Source of the DNA: Saccharibacillus endophyticus
Lineage (GTDB): Bacteria > Bacillota > Bacilli > Paenibacillales > Paenibacillaceae
Assembly (NCBI RefSeq): GCF_013185185.1
Contig: NZ_JAAZWE010000004.1
Span: forward strand, 528,232-592,231
Length of the DNA stretch: 64,000 nt
Direction of reading: 5' to 3'
The notes below the pieces were generated by a model that saw only the letters and a list, made by a program, of their open reading frames with translations, was not told the DNA's origin and made no database searches. The position numbers and the translations under genes are program-made. Shown in pieces: positions 43,151-51,168 of this stretch (position 1 is the first letter of the stretch; each line of letters begins with the position of its first letter).

Positions 43151-44431
43151 TTATTTCAAACTGTAATGCGAGATCGACTTGTTCACGTTCCAGTCCATCG
43201 TGTGCACGTACAATTCGCCGGCGCCTTCGTAAAGGAACGAATAGTCGGCTTTTTCCCCGGCCGTTTTCTTCATGTCGATCTCGTATTTCACGCTCAGGTC
43301 TTTCGGATCCAGCGCTTTGAACGTGCCGGCTTTTTTGCTGGTCAGCACGATTTCGTCCGTCGTTTTGGCTTTGGACAGCCAGAGGTCGTCGCCTTCGAAC
43401 GTTTTGCTCGTTTTGAGCTTGTTGTCTTTGCCGTACAGTTCGAGCTTATTGTCTTTTTGCAGCACGAATCCGTTTGCGGTCGGCACGGCAGCCGCGTCTT
43501 TCCACAGCTCGCGTTCCCATTTCTTTTTGCCTTTCGCGTCGAACAGCACCAGCGACCTGCTTTGTTTGACGATGTCCAAGTCGATCTCCTGGAAGCCTTC
43601 CTTGAATTCCACCGCGCTGTAATCTTCTTCGCGAAGCGCAAGGAGGATATCGCCTCCGGCGAGGGAATAGACGGAATCGCTGAAGTTGCCGCCGCGCACG
43701 TCGAAATCGAGCGAATTCCATTCCGGCAGATCGTATTCGAGAATCGGCTTTTTCAAGTCGTTCAGGCTTTTGAAAAGCTGAAGTTTAGGAGCGATCGCTA
43801 ACACTTTCCCGTCGGGAAGAATTTTCACGTACGCGCCTTCGTTTTTGATGTCCGCGTCCCCGATTTTCTTCGTGTTTTTCAGCTTGCCGTCTTTTCCGAA
43901 AATATAAAAAATCTGATAACCGTCAGTCTTCTTGGTCGGAGCGATGCTGCCGCTGGCGATTACATCACCGCTATCAAGCACCTGCAGCCGTTCGATCGCT
44001 TTGCTGCCGGTATCTTTCGACCACTTCAATTTGCCGTTCGCGTCGACCGCTTCCAGCTTGTACGTTTTGTCTCCGTCTTTTTTGCGGACGAAATAGGAAT
44101 TTCCGTCTTTGTCCTGAATCGCGTACCCGCTGCTCGTCAGCTGCTTGGCATTGCCCCGGAAATCGTAGGTCCAATTATCCTTGCCGCCGTTTTCTTGATC
44201 GAATGCCTGCACGATGCTCGAATTGCGCCCTTCGACCGCCCACAGATACAGATTGTCGCCCGCGAACGTGGCGAATCTCAGACCGCTGTCGAGATCCAAA
44301 GCGGCCGGAACGTCGTACGTCCAATCCGGTTTGCCGTCAACCTGCGCCGCCAAAGCGCCTCCAGAGCTTATTCCGGTAATGCCCATTGCGACGGCCATGC
44401 TCAACATGACGGGTTTGAAAACCTTTTTCAT
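43151..44431 (-). CDS. Secreted beta-propeller protein, paralogue 2
   Basis: A 426-residue protein with a signal peptide ending near GGALAAQ (residue 30), homologous along its length to the neighbouring gene (WTYDVP after the signal; NKLELYGKDNKLKTSKTF near 340; a C-terminal YVHTMDW..SHYSLK). Repeated GKxKW/KKKWEREL strands indicate a beta-propeller of the PQQ-like type. It is acidic-Lys rich and lacks cysteines. AAGGAGG is well placed. Likely cotranscribed with paralogue 3. Function unknown; duplicated secreted propellers often bind carbohydrate or protein at the surface. Confidence 0.75.
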   Translation of the reverse strand: MKKVFKPVMLSMAVAMGITGISSGGALAAQVDGKPDWTYDVPAALDLDSGLRFATFAGDNLYLWAVEGRNSSIVQAFDQENGGKDNWTYDFRGNAKQLTSSGYAIQDKDGNSYFVRKKDGDKTYKLEAVDANGKLKWSKDTGSKAIERLQVLDSGDVIASGSIAPTKKTDGYQIFYIFGKDGKLKNTKKIGDADIKNEGAYVKILPDGKVLAIAPKLQLFKSLNDLKKPILEYDLPEWNSLDFDVRGGNFSDSVYSLAGGDILLALREEDYSAVEFKEGFQEIDLDIVKQSRSLVLFDAKGKKKWERELWKDAAAVPTANGFVLQKDNKLELYGKDNKLKTSKTFEGDDLWLSKAKTTDEIVLTSKKAGTFKALDPKDLSVKYEIDMKKTAGEKADYSFLYEGAGELYVHTMDWNVNKSISHYSLK

Positions 44432-44533
44432 TTTGTAATCCTCCTTAATTTTATCTCAAAAAAGATATTTTACCCGATATTAAGTACTAAAAAGATTAAA
44501 ATGAACAGCCGATGTCCTTCTTTTCAGGCGTTC

Positions 44534-45012
44534 TTATTTCAAGCTGTAGTGCAAAATCGTTTCGTTGACGTTGTCGTCGATCGCATGCACGTACAGTTCG
44601 CCGCCTCGTTCATACAGGAAAGCGTAGGTCGATTTCACGGTCGAAATTCCGCTCATGTCCAGTTCGTGCTTCACGCTTAAGTCTTTGGGATTCAGGGACA
44701 GGAACGTTCCCGATTTTGCGCTCGCGACCACGATTTCATCCGTTTCTTTCGCCTGCGTCATTCTCGGAGTGTCGCCTGCGAAGGTCTTGCTCGTTTTCAG
44801 CTTGCCGTCTTTGTCGTACGCGATATCGTCGCCGTCCGCAAGAACGCCTTCTTACGCGAACGTACTGCCTAGATCGCGCGCCCGTAAGACACATCGTATT
44901 TCCAGTCCAACTCGCTCGTCGACTGCGCCGCCAAAGCGCCTCCCGCACCTATGCCTGTAATGCCCACTACCATGGCCATGCCCAAAACGGCAGGTTTGAA
45001 TCGAAATCTCAT
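44534..45012 (-). pseudogene. Beta-propeller paralogue 1, internally deleted
   Basis: The signal peptide and first mature residues (MRFRFKPAVLGMAMVVG, then ALAAQSTSELDWKYDVSYG) are intact after AGGAGG, but the frame then stops (RAI, stop near 44872) and the coding resumes in another frame at a point matching the last quarter of the paralogues (YDKDGKLKTSKTF, DEIVVASAKSGTFLSL, ending ILHYSLK at 44534). About 270 codons are missing relative to paralogue 2. The junction lies near 44845-44880. Both ends are well conserved, so the deletion appears recent. Confidence 0.8.
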
Positions 45013-45556
45013 TGTCATTACCTCCTGAAATTCGGTTTGATGCGCGGCGCCGGTCCGGCTTTTTGCAATGCGTTTTCCGCGCATTCTGTAGAGGTGACGA
45101 TCAAAGCTCGAAGAGGGTTCGCAAAAAAAGAAATATTTTTCTTTATTTTATTTTTGCCCCTTCACATCCATACTATTGAATTCGAATTTTGATCGTTCGC
45201 AACTTCGTTATACAGACGAATCAAAGTGCCACAATGGTTTTAAAAAATCATTTTTCACTTTACATACAAAAAAGCCGCCTTATAAAAGACGGCTTCAACG
45301 TGTTGAGAAAGCCCAGCGCAACTGGAAACGAGAAGACGGAGAGAGAAATTCAGTGTAGGAACGATAGTGATCGCCTTTGAAATCGGGAAAATTTCATATA
45401 AAATTCAATCCTTTTCCCGATTTCAACACGCGACCGGAAGCATTTCGAAGAAATGCACTTCGGAAGCCTATGCTGGCAATTTCTCTCGGAGTCTTCTCGT
45501 TTCCCGCGCTGACGTGACTTTCTAGACAGCCTGAAGCCGTCTTATAAACGACGGCT
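45013..45556. other. 544-bp repeat-filled region between pseudogene and AraC
   Basis: No convincing gene. From 45271 to about 45560 it forms one large imperfect palindrome containing repeat family B. The remaining 45085-45270 part is AT-rich and looks like an old upstream region. Confidence 0.6.
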
Positions 45557-45560
45557 TCAA
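45271..45560. repeat. 290-bp nested imperfect palindrome
   Basis: Outer arms: AAGCCGCC..TTATAA..GACGGCTTCA (45275-45299) against its complement in TGAAGCCGTCTTATAAACGACGG (45531-45554). Middle arms: GGAAACGAGAAGAC (45324-45337) against GTCTTCTCGTTTCC (45491-45504). Inner arms: AGAGAGAAATT against AATTTCTCTC at the ends of family B copy 1. At the centre AAATCGGGAAAA pairs with TTTTCCCGATTT (45379-45425). The outer arm reaches the stop codon of the AraC gene. Confidence 0.75.
45341..45487. mobile_element. MITE-like element, family B copy 1
   Basis: Bounded by GAGAGAAATT and AATTTCTCTC. Its right 49 bp (45437-45485, GAAGCATTTCGAAGAAATGC.. to ..GGCAATTTCTC) are identical, base for base, to the complement of 49862-49910. 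The left end shares AGAAATTCAGTG with copy 2, while the interiors differ. No coding capacity. Confidence 0.7.
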
Positions 45561-46408
45561 CGCAGCTCCGACGGCGTGCAGCCCCGAAGCTGACGGAATA
45601 CCCGATTGAACGTGCGTACGTTGCCGAAGCCGCATTCCAGCGCAATATCGATCAATTTGGCGTCGGTTTCGGCGATCATGCGCTCGGCGCGGCCGATCCG
45701 CAGTTCGTTGACGTAGGTATTGTAATTCATTCCGGTCACGTTTTTGAAAAAGCGGGAGAAGTGGAAGACGCTCATTCGCGCGCGATCCGCTCCGTCTTGA
45801 AGCGTCAGCGGAAGTTCGCAGTGATTTTCCAGATACTCCAGCAGCTCCTGCATCGTTTTGAGATGGGACGCTGAACGGGCGCTGCGCTTGGGTTCGGATG
45901 CGCCGACAGGCACGTAACGCAGCGTCAGACCGCATAGCATATGCAAAAGTCCGGTGATCACCGCATCCGATTGCTCCGACTGCCGTTCGTTTTCGTCCGC
46001 GATCCGCTGCATGACCGACGCCAGGTCCGCCAGTGCTTCCTTTTCGAACTCCGAAGCGGCCGCGCCTTTGGCATACGGGATAAACGAAGACAGTACCCCC
46101 CGCTCCTCGGGCCACCCGGCCGGGCTGCCGACCAATCTCGGATTGAAAATGATCATTAGCACTTCGGAGTCCGTCTTCCCGCTGTCGTAATAGTGGATGT
46201 CCCCGCTGCCGCTGAACGCGAATTCGCCTTTTTGCAGCAGCCTCGTCTCCGAGTTGATTCCGATCTGAATGGCGCCTTCGCGCACATAAATAAACTCCAG
46301 ATCATGATGCCAATGCGCCAAAAAGTTCATGTTGCGAACGCAGGAAATTTGCACGGGCAGTCCGCTGCCATAAATTCGATTTTCATGAAAAGCCCGCATC
46401 TTCTTCAC
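45557..46408 (-). CDS. AraC-family regulator with cupin sensor
   Basis: A 283-residue regulator: N-terminal AraC-type cupin (AHWHHDLEFIYVREGAIQIGI, residues about 31-51) and C-terminal HTH pair (RARMSVFHFSRFFKNVTGMN; AKLIDIALECGFGNVRTFNRVF). Such AraC proteins regulate sugar genes. It is divergent from the thuA-like/MocA operon (151 bp), its probable target. The stop codon lies at the edge of the large palindrome. Confidence 0.9.
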   Translation of the reverse strand: MKKMRAFHENRIYGSGLPVQISCVRNMNFLAHWHHDLEFIYVREGAIQIGINSETRLLQKGEFAFSGSGDIHYYDSGKTDSEVLMIIFNPRLVGSPAGWPEERGVLSSFIPYAKGAAASEFEKEALADLASVMQRIADENERQSEQSDAVITGLLHMLCGLTLRYVPVGASEPKRSARSASHLKTMQELLEYLENHCELPLTLQDGADRARMSVFHFSRFFKNVTGMNYNTYVNELRIGRAERMIAETDAKLIDIALECGFGNVRTFNRVFRQLRGCTPSELR

Positions 46409-46559
46409 CCCGATTCTTTTTCGCTATAGCTAGAATTTAGCAAAAATCGTCTACTTCCACAATGAAAATGACGCGAAAAAGAGAACGCTTTCCTTTAGAA
46501 TATGGGGGTAAGCGTCAAACGTAACCTCAACTAACTTATTCAGATAGGAGTTTGATGTC

Positions 46560-47219
46560 ATGAGCAAGCAAGCTTTGATCGTAAGCGGCGGATGGGACGG
46601 CCACCAGCCGAAGGAAGTCGCCGATATTTTCGCTGAAGTTTTGCGCCAAGAAGGCTTCGAGGCGGAGATTTCTTATACACTGGATGCTTTTTTGGACGAA
46701 GAACGCCTGATGAAGCTTGATCTGATCGTGCCTGTATGGACGATGGGCGAGATCAGTAATGAGCAGCTTCAACCCGTACTCAAAGCCGTAGAATCGGGCG
46801 TCGGCATGGCGGGCTGCCACGGCGGGATGTGCGATTCGTTCCGCAACAGCGTCGAGTGGCAATTTTTGACCGGATCGCAGTGGGTCGCGCATCCGTTCAA
46901 CGACGGCGTGGAATATGAAGTCCGCATGGCGCGTCCTTCGTCCAGTCCTCTGATCGAAGGCATTCCGGACTTCACCGTGAAGTCGGAGCAGTATTATCTG
47001 CACGTCGATCCCGTAGTGGACGTGCTCGCCACGACGACGTTCCGCATCAGCGAAGGCCCGCATTCCGCCAACGGCGAAATCGTCATGCCCGTCGTATACA
47101 CCAAGCGTTGGGGCGCGGGCAAAGTGTTCTACAACTCGCTCGGTCATCAGGCGAACATTTTCGATATTCCGGAAGCCAAGGAATTGATGCGTCGCGGGAT
47201 GCTTTGGGCGGCGAAGTAG
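46560..47219 (+). CDS. ThuA-like domain protein
   Basis: A 219-residue protein of the ThuA (trehalose-utilisation) fold, a class I glutamine-amidotransferase-like domain: LIVSGGWDGHQPKEVADIF, LIVPVWTMGEIS, GVGMAGCHGGMCDSF (nucleophile-loop region) and VVYTKRWGAGKVFYNSLGHQ. Often encoded with Gfo/Idh/MocA dehydrogenases for sugar derivatives, as here (36 bp gap). RBS weak (GATAGGAG). Probably acts in degrading a sugar or polyol with the next enzyme. Confidence 0.87.
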   Translation: MSKQALIVSGGWDGHQPKEVADIFAEVLRQEGFEAEISYTLDAFLDEERLMKLDLIVPVWTMGEISNEQLQPVLKAVESGVGMAGCHGGMCDSFRNSVEWQFLTGSQWVAHPFNDGVEYEVRMARPSSSPLIEGIPDFTVKSEQYYLHVDPVVDVLATTTFRISEGPHSANGEIVMPVVYTKRWGAGKVFYNSLGHQANIFDIPEAKELMRRGMLWAAK

Positions 47220-47255
47220 GGTTTATTTCAAGCGAATAGAGAGGCGGAAGCATAG

Positions 47256-48359
47256 ATGCGTAAAGTGAAGATCGGTATCATCGGCTGCGGCAATATCAGT
47301 GGAATCTATCTGGAGAATCTGACGCACACCTTCACCAATACGGAAGTATTCGCGGTGTCCGATATCAGCGAGGAACGGATGCAGGCGGCAGCGGAAAAGT
47401 ACGGCGTGCCTAATCAATGGACAGCCGAGCAAGTGTTGAACAGCCCGGATGTCGAAATCATCGTGAATCTGACGACGCCAGGCGATCACTTCAAGTTTTG
47501 CAAGCTGGCGCTGGAACACGGCAAACACGTCTATGTGGAAAAGCCCCTATCCCTGCTGCCCGAGCAAGGTCACGAGCTGGTCGAACTGGCACGCGAAAAA
47601 GGATTGCTGCTCGGCGGCGCGCCGGACACGTTCCTCGGCGCGGGCCTGCAAACCTGCCGCAAGCTGATCGACGACGGCTATATCGGCCAGCCCGCCGCGG
47701 CGACGGCATTCATGCTGGGGCACGGCCATGAAAACTGGCATCCGAACCCGGCCTTTTATTATCAAGCAGGCGGCGGCCCGATGTTCGATATGGGACCGTA
47801 TTACCTGACCGCGCTGGTCTCGCTGCTCGGTCCCGCGCAGACCGTGGCCGGCATGACCGCCAAGTCTTTCGAACAGCGCACGATCACCAGCCAACCGCAT
47901 TTCGGCGAAAAAATCGACGTTGAAGTGCCGACGCATATCGCGGGTACGCTGCGCTTCCAAAACGGCGCGATCGCGACCATGATTACCAGCTTCGACGTCT
48001 GGAGCAGCACGCTGCCGCCGATTGAAATCTACGGCACCCAGGGCACGCTGCTGGTTCCGGATCCGAACAATTTCGGCGGTCCGATCTCGCTTCGCCCTGC
48101 CGGAGCGACGGAGTTCAAAGAAATTCCCGTCGTCCACCAATATGCGGAAAACAGCCGGGGCATCGGCGTATCGGATATGGCGAATTGCGTGCTGAACGGC
48201 GGCACTCCGCGCGCGAACGGCGAGTTGACCAATCACGTGTTGGAGATCATGCATGCGTTCCACGAAAGTTCGGACAGCGGCAGTTACGTGGAGTTGAAGT
48301 CGAACTGCGAGCAGCCGAGACCGTTGAAGACGGGCTTGGTGAAAGGGTATTTGGAGTAA
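47256..48359 (+). CDS. Gfo/Idh/MocA-family oxidoreductase
   Basis: A 367-residue NAD(P)-dependent dehydrogenase: IGIIGCGNISGIYLEN Rossmann motif, VYVEKPLSL with the catalytic-pair lysine, GGPMFDMGPYYLTALVSLLG. Second gene of the thuA-like operon; GAGAGGCGG precedes the ATG. Substrate likely a sugar or inositol. Distinct from the UPF0303-fused paralogue at 10376-11812. Confidence 0.92.
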   Translation: MRKVKIGIIGCGNISGIYLENLTHTFTNTEVFAVSDISEERMQAAAEKYGVPNQWTAEQVLNSPDVEIIVNLTTPGDHFKFCKLALEHGKHVYVEKPLSLLPEQGHELVELAREKGLLLGGAPDTFLGAGLQTCRKLIDDGYIGQPAAATAFMLGHGHENWHPNPAFYYQAGGGPMFDMGPYYLTALVSLLGPAQTVAGMTAKSFEQRTITSQPHFGEKIDVEVPTHIAGTLRFQNGAIATMITSFDVWSSTLPPIEIYGTQGTLLVPDPNNFGGPISLRPAGATEFKEIPVVHQYAENSRGIGVSDMANCVLNGGTPRANGELTNHVLEIMHAFHESSDSGSYVELKSNCEQPRPLKTGLVKGYLE

Positions 48360-48406
48360 TTCAGTTAGCTCTCGATTAGGATCGATATTCATTACGTTTG
48401 CAACTT

Positions 48407-48489
48407 GAAAAAGGCAAAGATTCGCACGAGGGAGCGCCGAGGTCTGCATATACTGCGGACCGGCGCTCCCTTGTGGTCTTTGCCTTTAT
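48407..48489. terminator. Bidirectional terminator, long stem
   Basis: AAAAGGCAAAGA (48409-48420) pairs with TCTTTGCCTTT (48478-48488), with an inner GAGGGAGCGCCG/CGGCGCTCCCTT stem. It separates the convergent oxidoreductase and GNAT genes. Confidence 0.85.
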
Positions 48490-48495
48490 GATTCG

Positions 48496-49008
48496 TTAGT
48501 CAACCTGTTTTCTCATCACATAATGCGGGATTCCCATCTCTTCGAATCGTTCTCCCTCGCGCGAATACCCCAGCTTTTCATAAAAGACAACCGCGACTTC
48601 GCGAGCGTGCAGCATGATCTCCGTGCAGCCTTGTTGCGCCGCAAGCTGTTCGGCGTACTCGACCAACTTGCGCCCGACGCTCATGCCGCGCAGCGATTCG
48701 TCCACGGCGACCTGCTTCATCTGAAGCACGCCTTCGCTTTTCGGCTTCAATAACAGGGTGCCCACCAGACGTTCCGCCGCAAATGCGCCGACATGCAGCG
48801 CTTCGATATCTCCCGACAGATCGTCGTCCGCGATGCTGCGCCCAAGCGGGCGGCGCAACACTTCGTTCCGCAATCGGAGCGAACGTTGGTAATCTTCGCT
48901 TCCGTAATCGATGCGGCGTACTTCGATCTCGGTGGTCACCGATACTTTCGACTTCGTCGATTGAGGCGGCATATCGGGCCGGCACTGGATATGTTCTTGT
49001 TCGCTCAT
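48496..49008 (-). CDS. GNAT acetyltransferase
   Basis: A 170-residue GNAT: LRNEVLRRPLGR, then MKQVAVDESLRGMSVGRKLVE (acetyl-CoA loop) and MLHAREVAVVFYEKLGYSREG, like ElaA/YjcF-type acetyltransferases. The N-terminal about 25 residues are a polar extension whose start is less sure. It follows the TPR gene by 32 bp and is probably cotranscribed with it. Confidence 0.88.
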   Translation of the reverse strand: MSEQEHIQCRPDMPPQSTKSKVSVTTEIEVRRIDYGSEDYQRSLRLRNEVLRRPLGRSIADDDLSGDIEALHVGAFAAERLVGTLLLKPKSEGVLQMKQVAVDESLRGMSVGRKLVEYAEQLAAQQGCTEIMLHAREVAVVFYEKLGYSREGERFEEMGIPHYVMRKQVD

Positions 49009-49040
49009 CGTTCGGCCTCTCTCCCCACTGTTGATCGGAA

Positions 49041-49778
49041 TTACGTGTGGCTGCCGTCGCGCCCGTCGTAAAGCTTTTGCTTACGGGCACGACTCAGACA
49101 CTGCTCTGCTTTGCTGTACTGACGATCTCTTTTATATAACTCCGCCAACTCCAAATTCGCTTCCCGATCCTGCGGATCGATCGCCAGCAGCTTTTCAAAA
49201 GCCGTTTTGCTCGCGCCGTACCGACGTAAATCTTTATAAATCAAACCTTTGTTGAATAACGCGTCGGTCGATTGAGGATTGAGAGCAAGCGCCCGATCCA
49301 ACTGTTCCAGACACTTCGAGTACGGTTCCCGCATCTCGTAATACACGACGGCGAGATGAACATGGGCTTCTTCCAATGTCGCATCGAGTTCAAGGGCGCG
49401 CAGATAGCAGGATTTGGCTTCCTTGAGCCGCAGCGTTCGTTCGCAGACGTAAGCCAGAATCGCCCAACTTTCCGCGGATTCGGCATTGAGCATTAGAGCG
49501 CGACGCGCCAAGGCTTCCGCTTCTTCGTATTCCTCGCGATTGGCATGCAGTCTGGCTTTGCCCTCATAGGATCGTTCCCAAGTCGGCGCGATTTTCATCG
49601 TCTCGTTGAACAGCTCCAGCGCACTGCGCGAGTCGCCCAGCATTAAACGGCAGCGCGCCAGGTAGTCCAGGGTTTCCGCCTGTAATCCTTTTTCCACCAA
49701 TGCTTTTTTAAAATGAAAATCGGCGTTCAGAAAATCTTTCCGTTGATAGCAGTCGATGCCTTTGTCGAAATGATTCAT
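49041..49778 (-). CDS. Tetratricopeptide-repeat protein
   Basis: A 245-residue protein with about six TPR units from residue 1 (FDKGIDCYQRKDFLNADFHF) to 235 (LAELYKRDRQYSKAEQCLSR), each with the W/L-G-Y-A-P helix pair spacing of 34 residues. TPR proteins mediate protein contacts; no signal peptide or other domain is present, so the partner is unknown. First gene of a TPR-GNAT pair. Confidence 0.88.
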   Translation of the reverse strand: MNHFDKGIDCYQRKDFLNADFHFKKALVEKGLQAETLDYLARCRLMLGDSRSALELFNETMKIAPTWERSYEGKARLHANREEYEEAEALARRALMLNAESAESWAILAYVCERTLRLKEAKSCYLRALELDATLEEAHVHLAVVYYEMREPYSKCLEQLDRALALNPQSTDALFNKGLIYKDLRRYGASKTAFEKLLAIDPQDREANLELAELYKRDRQYSKAEQCLSRARKQKLYDGRDGSHT

Positions 49779-50227
49779 GCGGATTCACCCTCCTCTCCTT
49801 ATGCTCGATTGTACCTTAAATGTGGGGGAGTGGGGGAGCGAGTGAGTGGCGCGGGCTGCGGGAGAAATTGCCAGCATAGGCTTCCGAAGTGCATTTCTTC
49901 GAAATGCTTCACAAGACGCTGTCTCGCGCAGAAAGCCTTCGGCTTTCCGCGCTCAAAGGCGTCTTTCACTGAATTTCTCCCTCCGCTAGGTCAGTCGCTG
50001 GGAAGTGGAATTATTCAGAAAAACAATACGTTCAGTGCATGATAACAGCCTGCAAAGGCTGTTTATGGAGTGTCTGCTAGCTTGATCAAGCTAGTATGAC
50101 TTAGATTCGTTTAGGACGTGCCTGAAAACTCAACGATGTGCATCTTTTACCGCCTTTTCGCGCTCCGCAGCGTCACTTTTTCTTGCTGAACACAAAAATT
50201 CGGCAAAATCTGCTTCCTTCGGAGTTT
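49779..50227. other. 449-bp repeat-rich intergenic region
   Basis: Contains family B copy 2 (49860-49981), a hairpin AACAGCC/GGCTGTT (50044-50063), a perfect 18-bp palindrome CTAGCTTGATCAAGCTAG (50077-50094), and most of family A copy 2 (50114-50239). No gene seen. Confidence 0.7.
49860..49981. mobile_element. MITE-like element, family B copy 2
   Basis: A 122-bp insert bounded by GGGAGAAATT and AATTTCTCCC, inverted relative to copy 1. It shares a 49-bp identical segment (49862-49910) and the TTCACTGAATTTCT end with copy 1. The interior differs and has its own GAAAGCC/GGCTTTC hairpin (49931-49947). Confidence 0.7.
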
Positions 50228-50239
50228 TCAGACACGCCC
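50114..50239. mobile_element. MITE-like element, family A copy 2
   Basis: A 126-bp insert, flanked by TA (50112-50113, 50240-50241), inverted relative to copy 1. Ends GGACGTGCCTGAAAACTC and GAGTTTTCAGACACGCCC. In the orientation of copy 1 the shared parts include CCGAAGGAAGCAGATTTTGC near the left end and AAAGATGCAC near the right. It supplies the last codons and stop of msrA. Confidence 0.75.
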
Positions 50240-50728
50240 TAGTTTTTGGCGCTTTTTCTTTTCGTAGTGTTGGTGCTTTTCTTCTGCGGGGTAGAACGGT
50301 TGAATGGCTCGCAGGCCGGTTGCTTGGCTGGAGAGTCCTTGGTCGGTCATTTTTTGCTGTACGCGTTCCATCGTTTCTTGCTGCTTCTGGTTTCGGTAGA
50401 ACAAGAGGGAACGGTAGCGGGAATCTTCGGGTTTGTAGCCTTCGATTGCCGATGGGTTATGGGTGTTCCAAAAATGCTCCAGTAGTTCTTCCAGCGTGAC
50501 TTGGCTTGGATCGAATTCGATCTCGACGACTTCGGAGTGGCCGTTCAAGCGGCGATGGGTCGGACCTGGCACATCAGTATGTCTCTCTTCAGCCTCTCCA
50601 TTGTTGCCGCTATCGTTGTCACCGCCCGAATAACCGACCCTCGTTCCGGTTACGCCGGGAATACGGGAAAAGCGATCCTGCGGTCCCCAAAAGCAGCCCA
50701 TGGCAAAGGTCAATTTTTCGCAGCTCAT
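50228..50728 (-). CDS. msrA: Peptide-methionine (S)-S-oxide reductase MsrA
   Basis: A 166-residue MsrA with the catalytic Cys in MGCFWGPQ (residue 12), GVTGTRVGYSGG, NGHSEVVEIEFDP and LEHFWNTHNPSA. It reduces methionine-S-sulfoxide in protein using thioredoxin. A polar stretch (DNDSGNNGEAEERHTDVPG) interrupts the usual GYSGG-PTY region. The C-terminus KLGRV and TGA come from the inserted repeat, and the usual resolving-Cys tail is absent, either naturally or through the insertion. Confidence 0.88.
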   Translation of the reverse strand: MSCEKLTFAMGCFWGPQDRFSRIPGVTGTRVGYSGGDNDSGNNGEAEERHTDVPGPTHRRLNGHSEVVEIEFDPSQVTLEELLEHFWNTHNPSAIEGYKPEDSRYRSLLFYRNQKQQETMERVQQKMTDQGLSSQATGLRAIQPFYPAEEKHQHYEKKKRQKLGRV

Positions 50729-51168
50729 GTGATCGTTCCTTTCGGATTGCTGCTTTTTCAGCAGTATGCGGGTTTAGCTGCCGATGGTAGGTAGAGTCAG
50801 GTGCATAAGCGAAAAAGAGCGAAATAAGCAGCTTCGGCATACATGCAGAGCGCTTTGGAGTTTTCTTAGCGCCTCATCTTGCAAAAATCACAACATTTTC
50901 GGCAACAAAAGTCGGTTTCTCAGCTTCAAGTTGCAGGATTTGCAACATTTTAGCTCCCATCAGGCTATTTGATTCCGGATTATGCGTAAAATGCTGCATT
51001 TTCTGCAACTCGACTTCGAAAATAGAGCCTTTCTCACTTATCATCTTGCATATTTTACAACTTGCTTCCTAGCTTCCTATCCAACATCGGCTAGTATACC
51101 TGCTTGACTCGCCTGCATCCTGCTATCGCGCTCCGTCTCTCCCTAGTTCACTAAAACGTGCACGCATC
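50729..51168. other. 440-bp intergenic region with four hairpin repeats
   Basis: AT-rich, no ORF I trust. It contains the array described at 50878-51066. The start of msrA is at its left edge and the 3' end of the GH3 gene at its right. Confidence 0.6.
50878..51066. repeat. Array of four 22-nt hairpin-forming repeats
   Basis: Units at 50878-50899, 50930-50951, 50988-51009 (inverted) and 51045-51066, at intervals of 52, 58 and 57 bp. The best unit is GTTGCAGGATTTGCAACATT followed by TT: an inverted repeat GTTGCA/TGCAAC, then T-rich. Others carry two to five changes. Not a CRISPR: units vary and one is inverted. Confidence 0.6.

Noticed and set aside
44195..44680. Plus-strand frames opposite the propeller pseudogene as a real gene
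   Set aside because: The minus strand carries clear signal peptide and paralogue similarity; the plus frame has no RBS or similarity.
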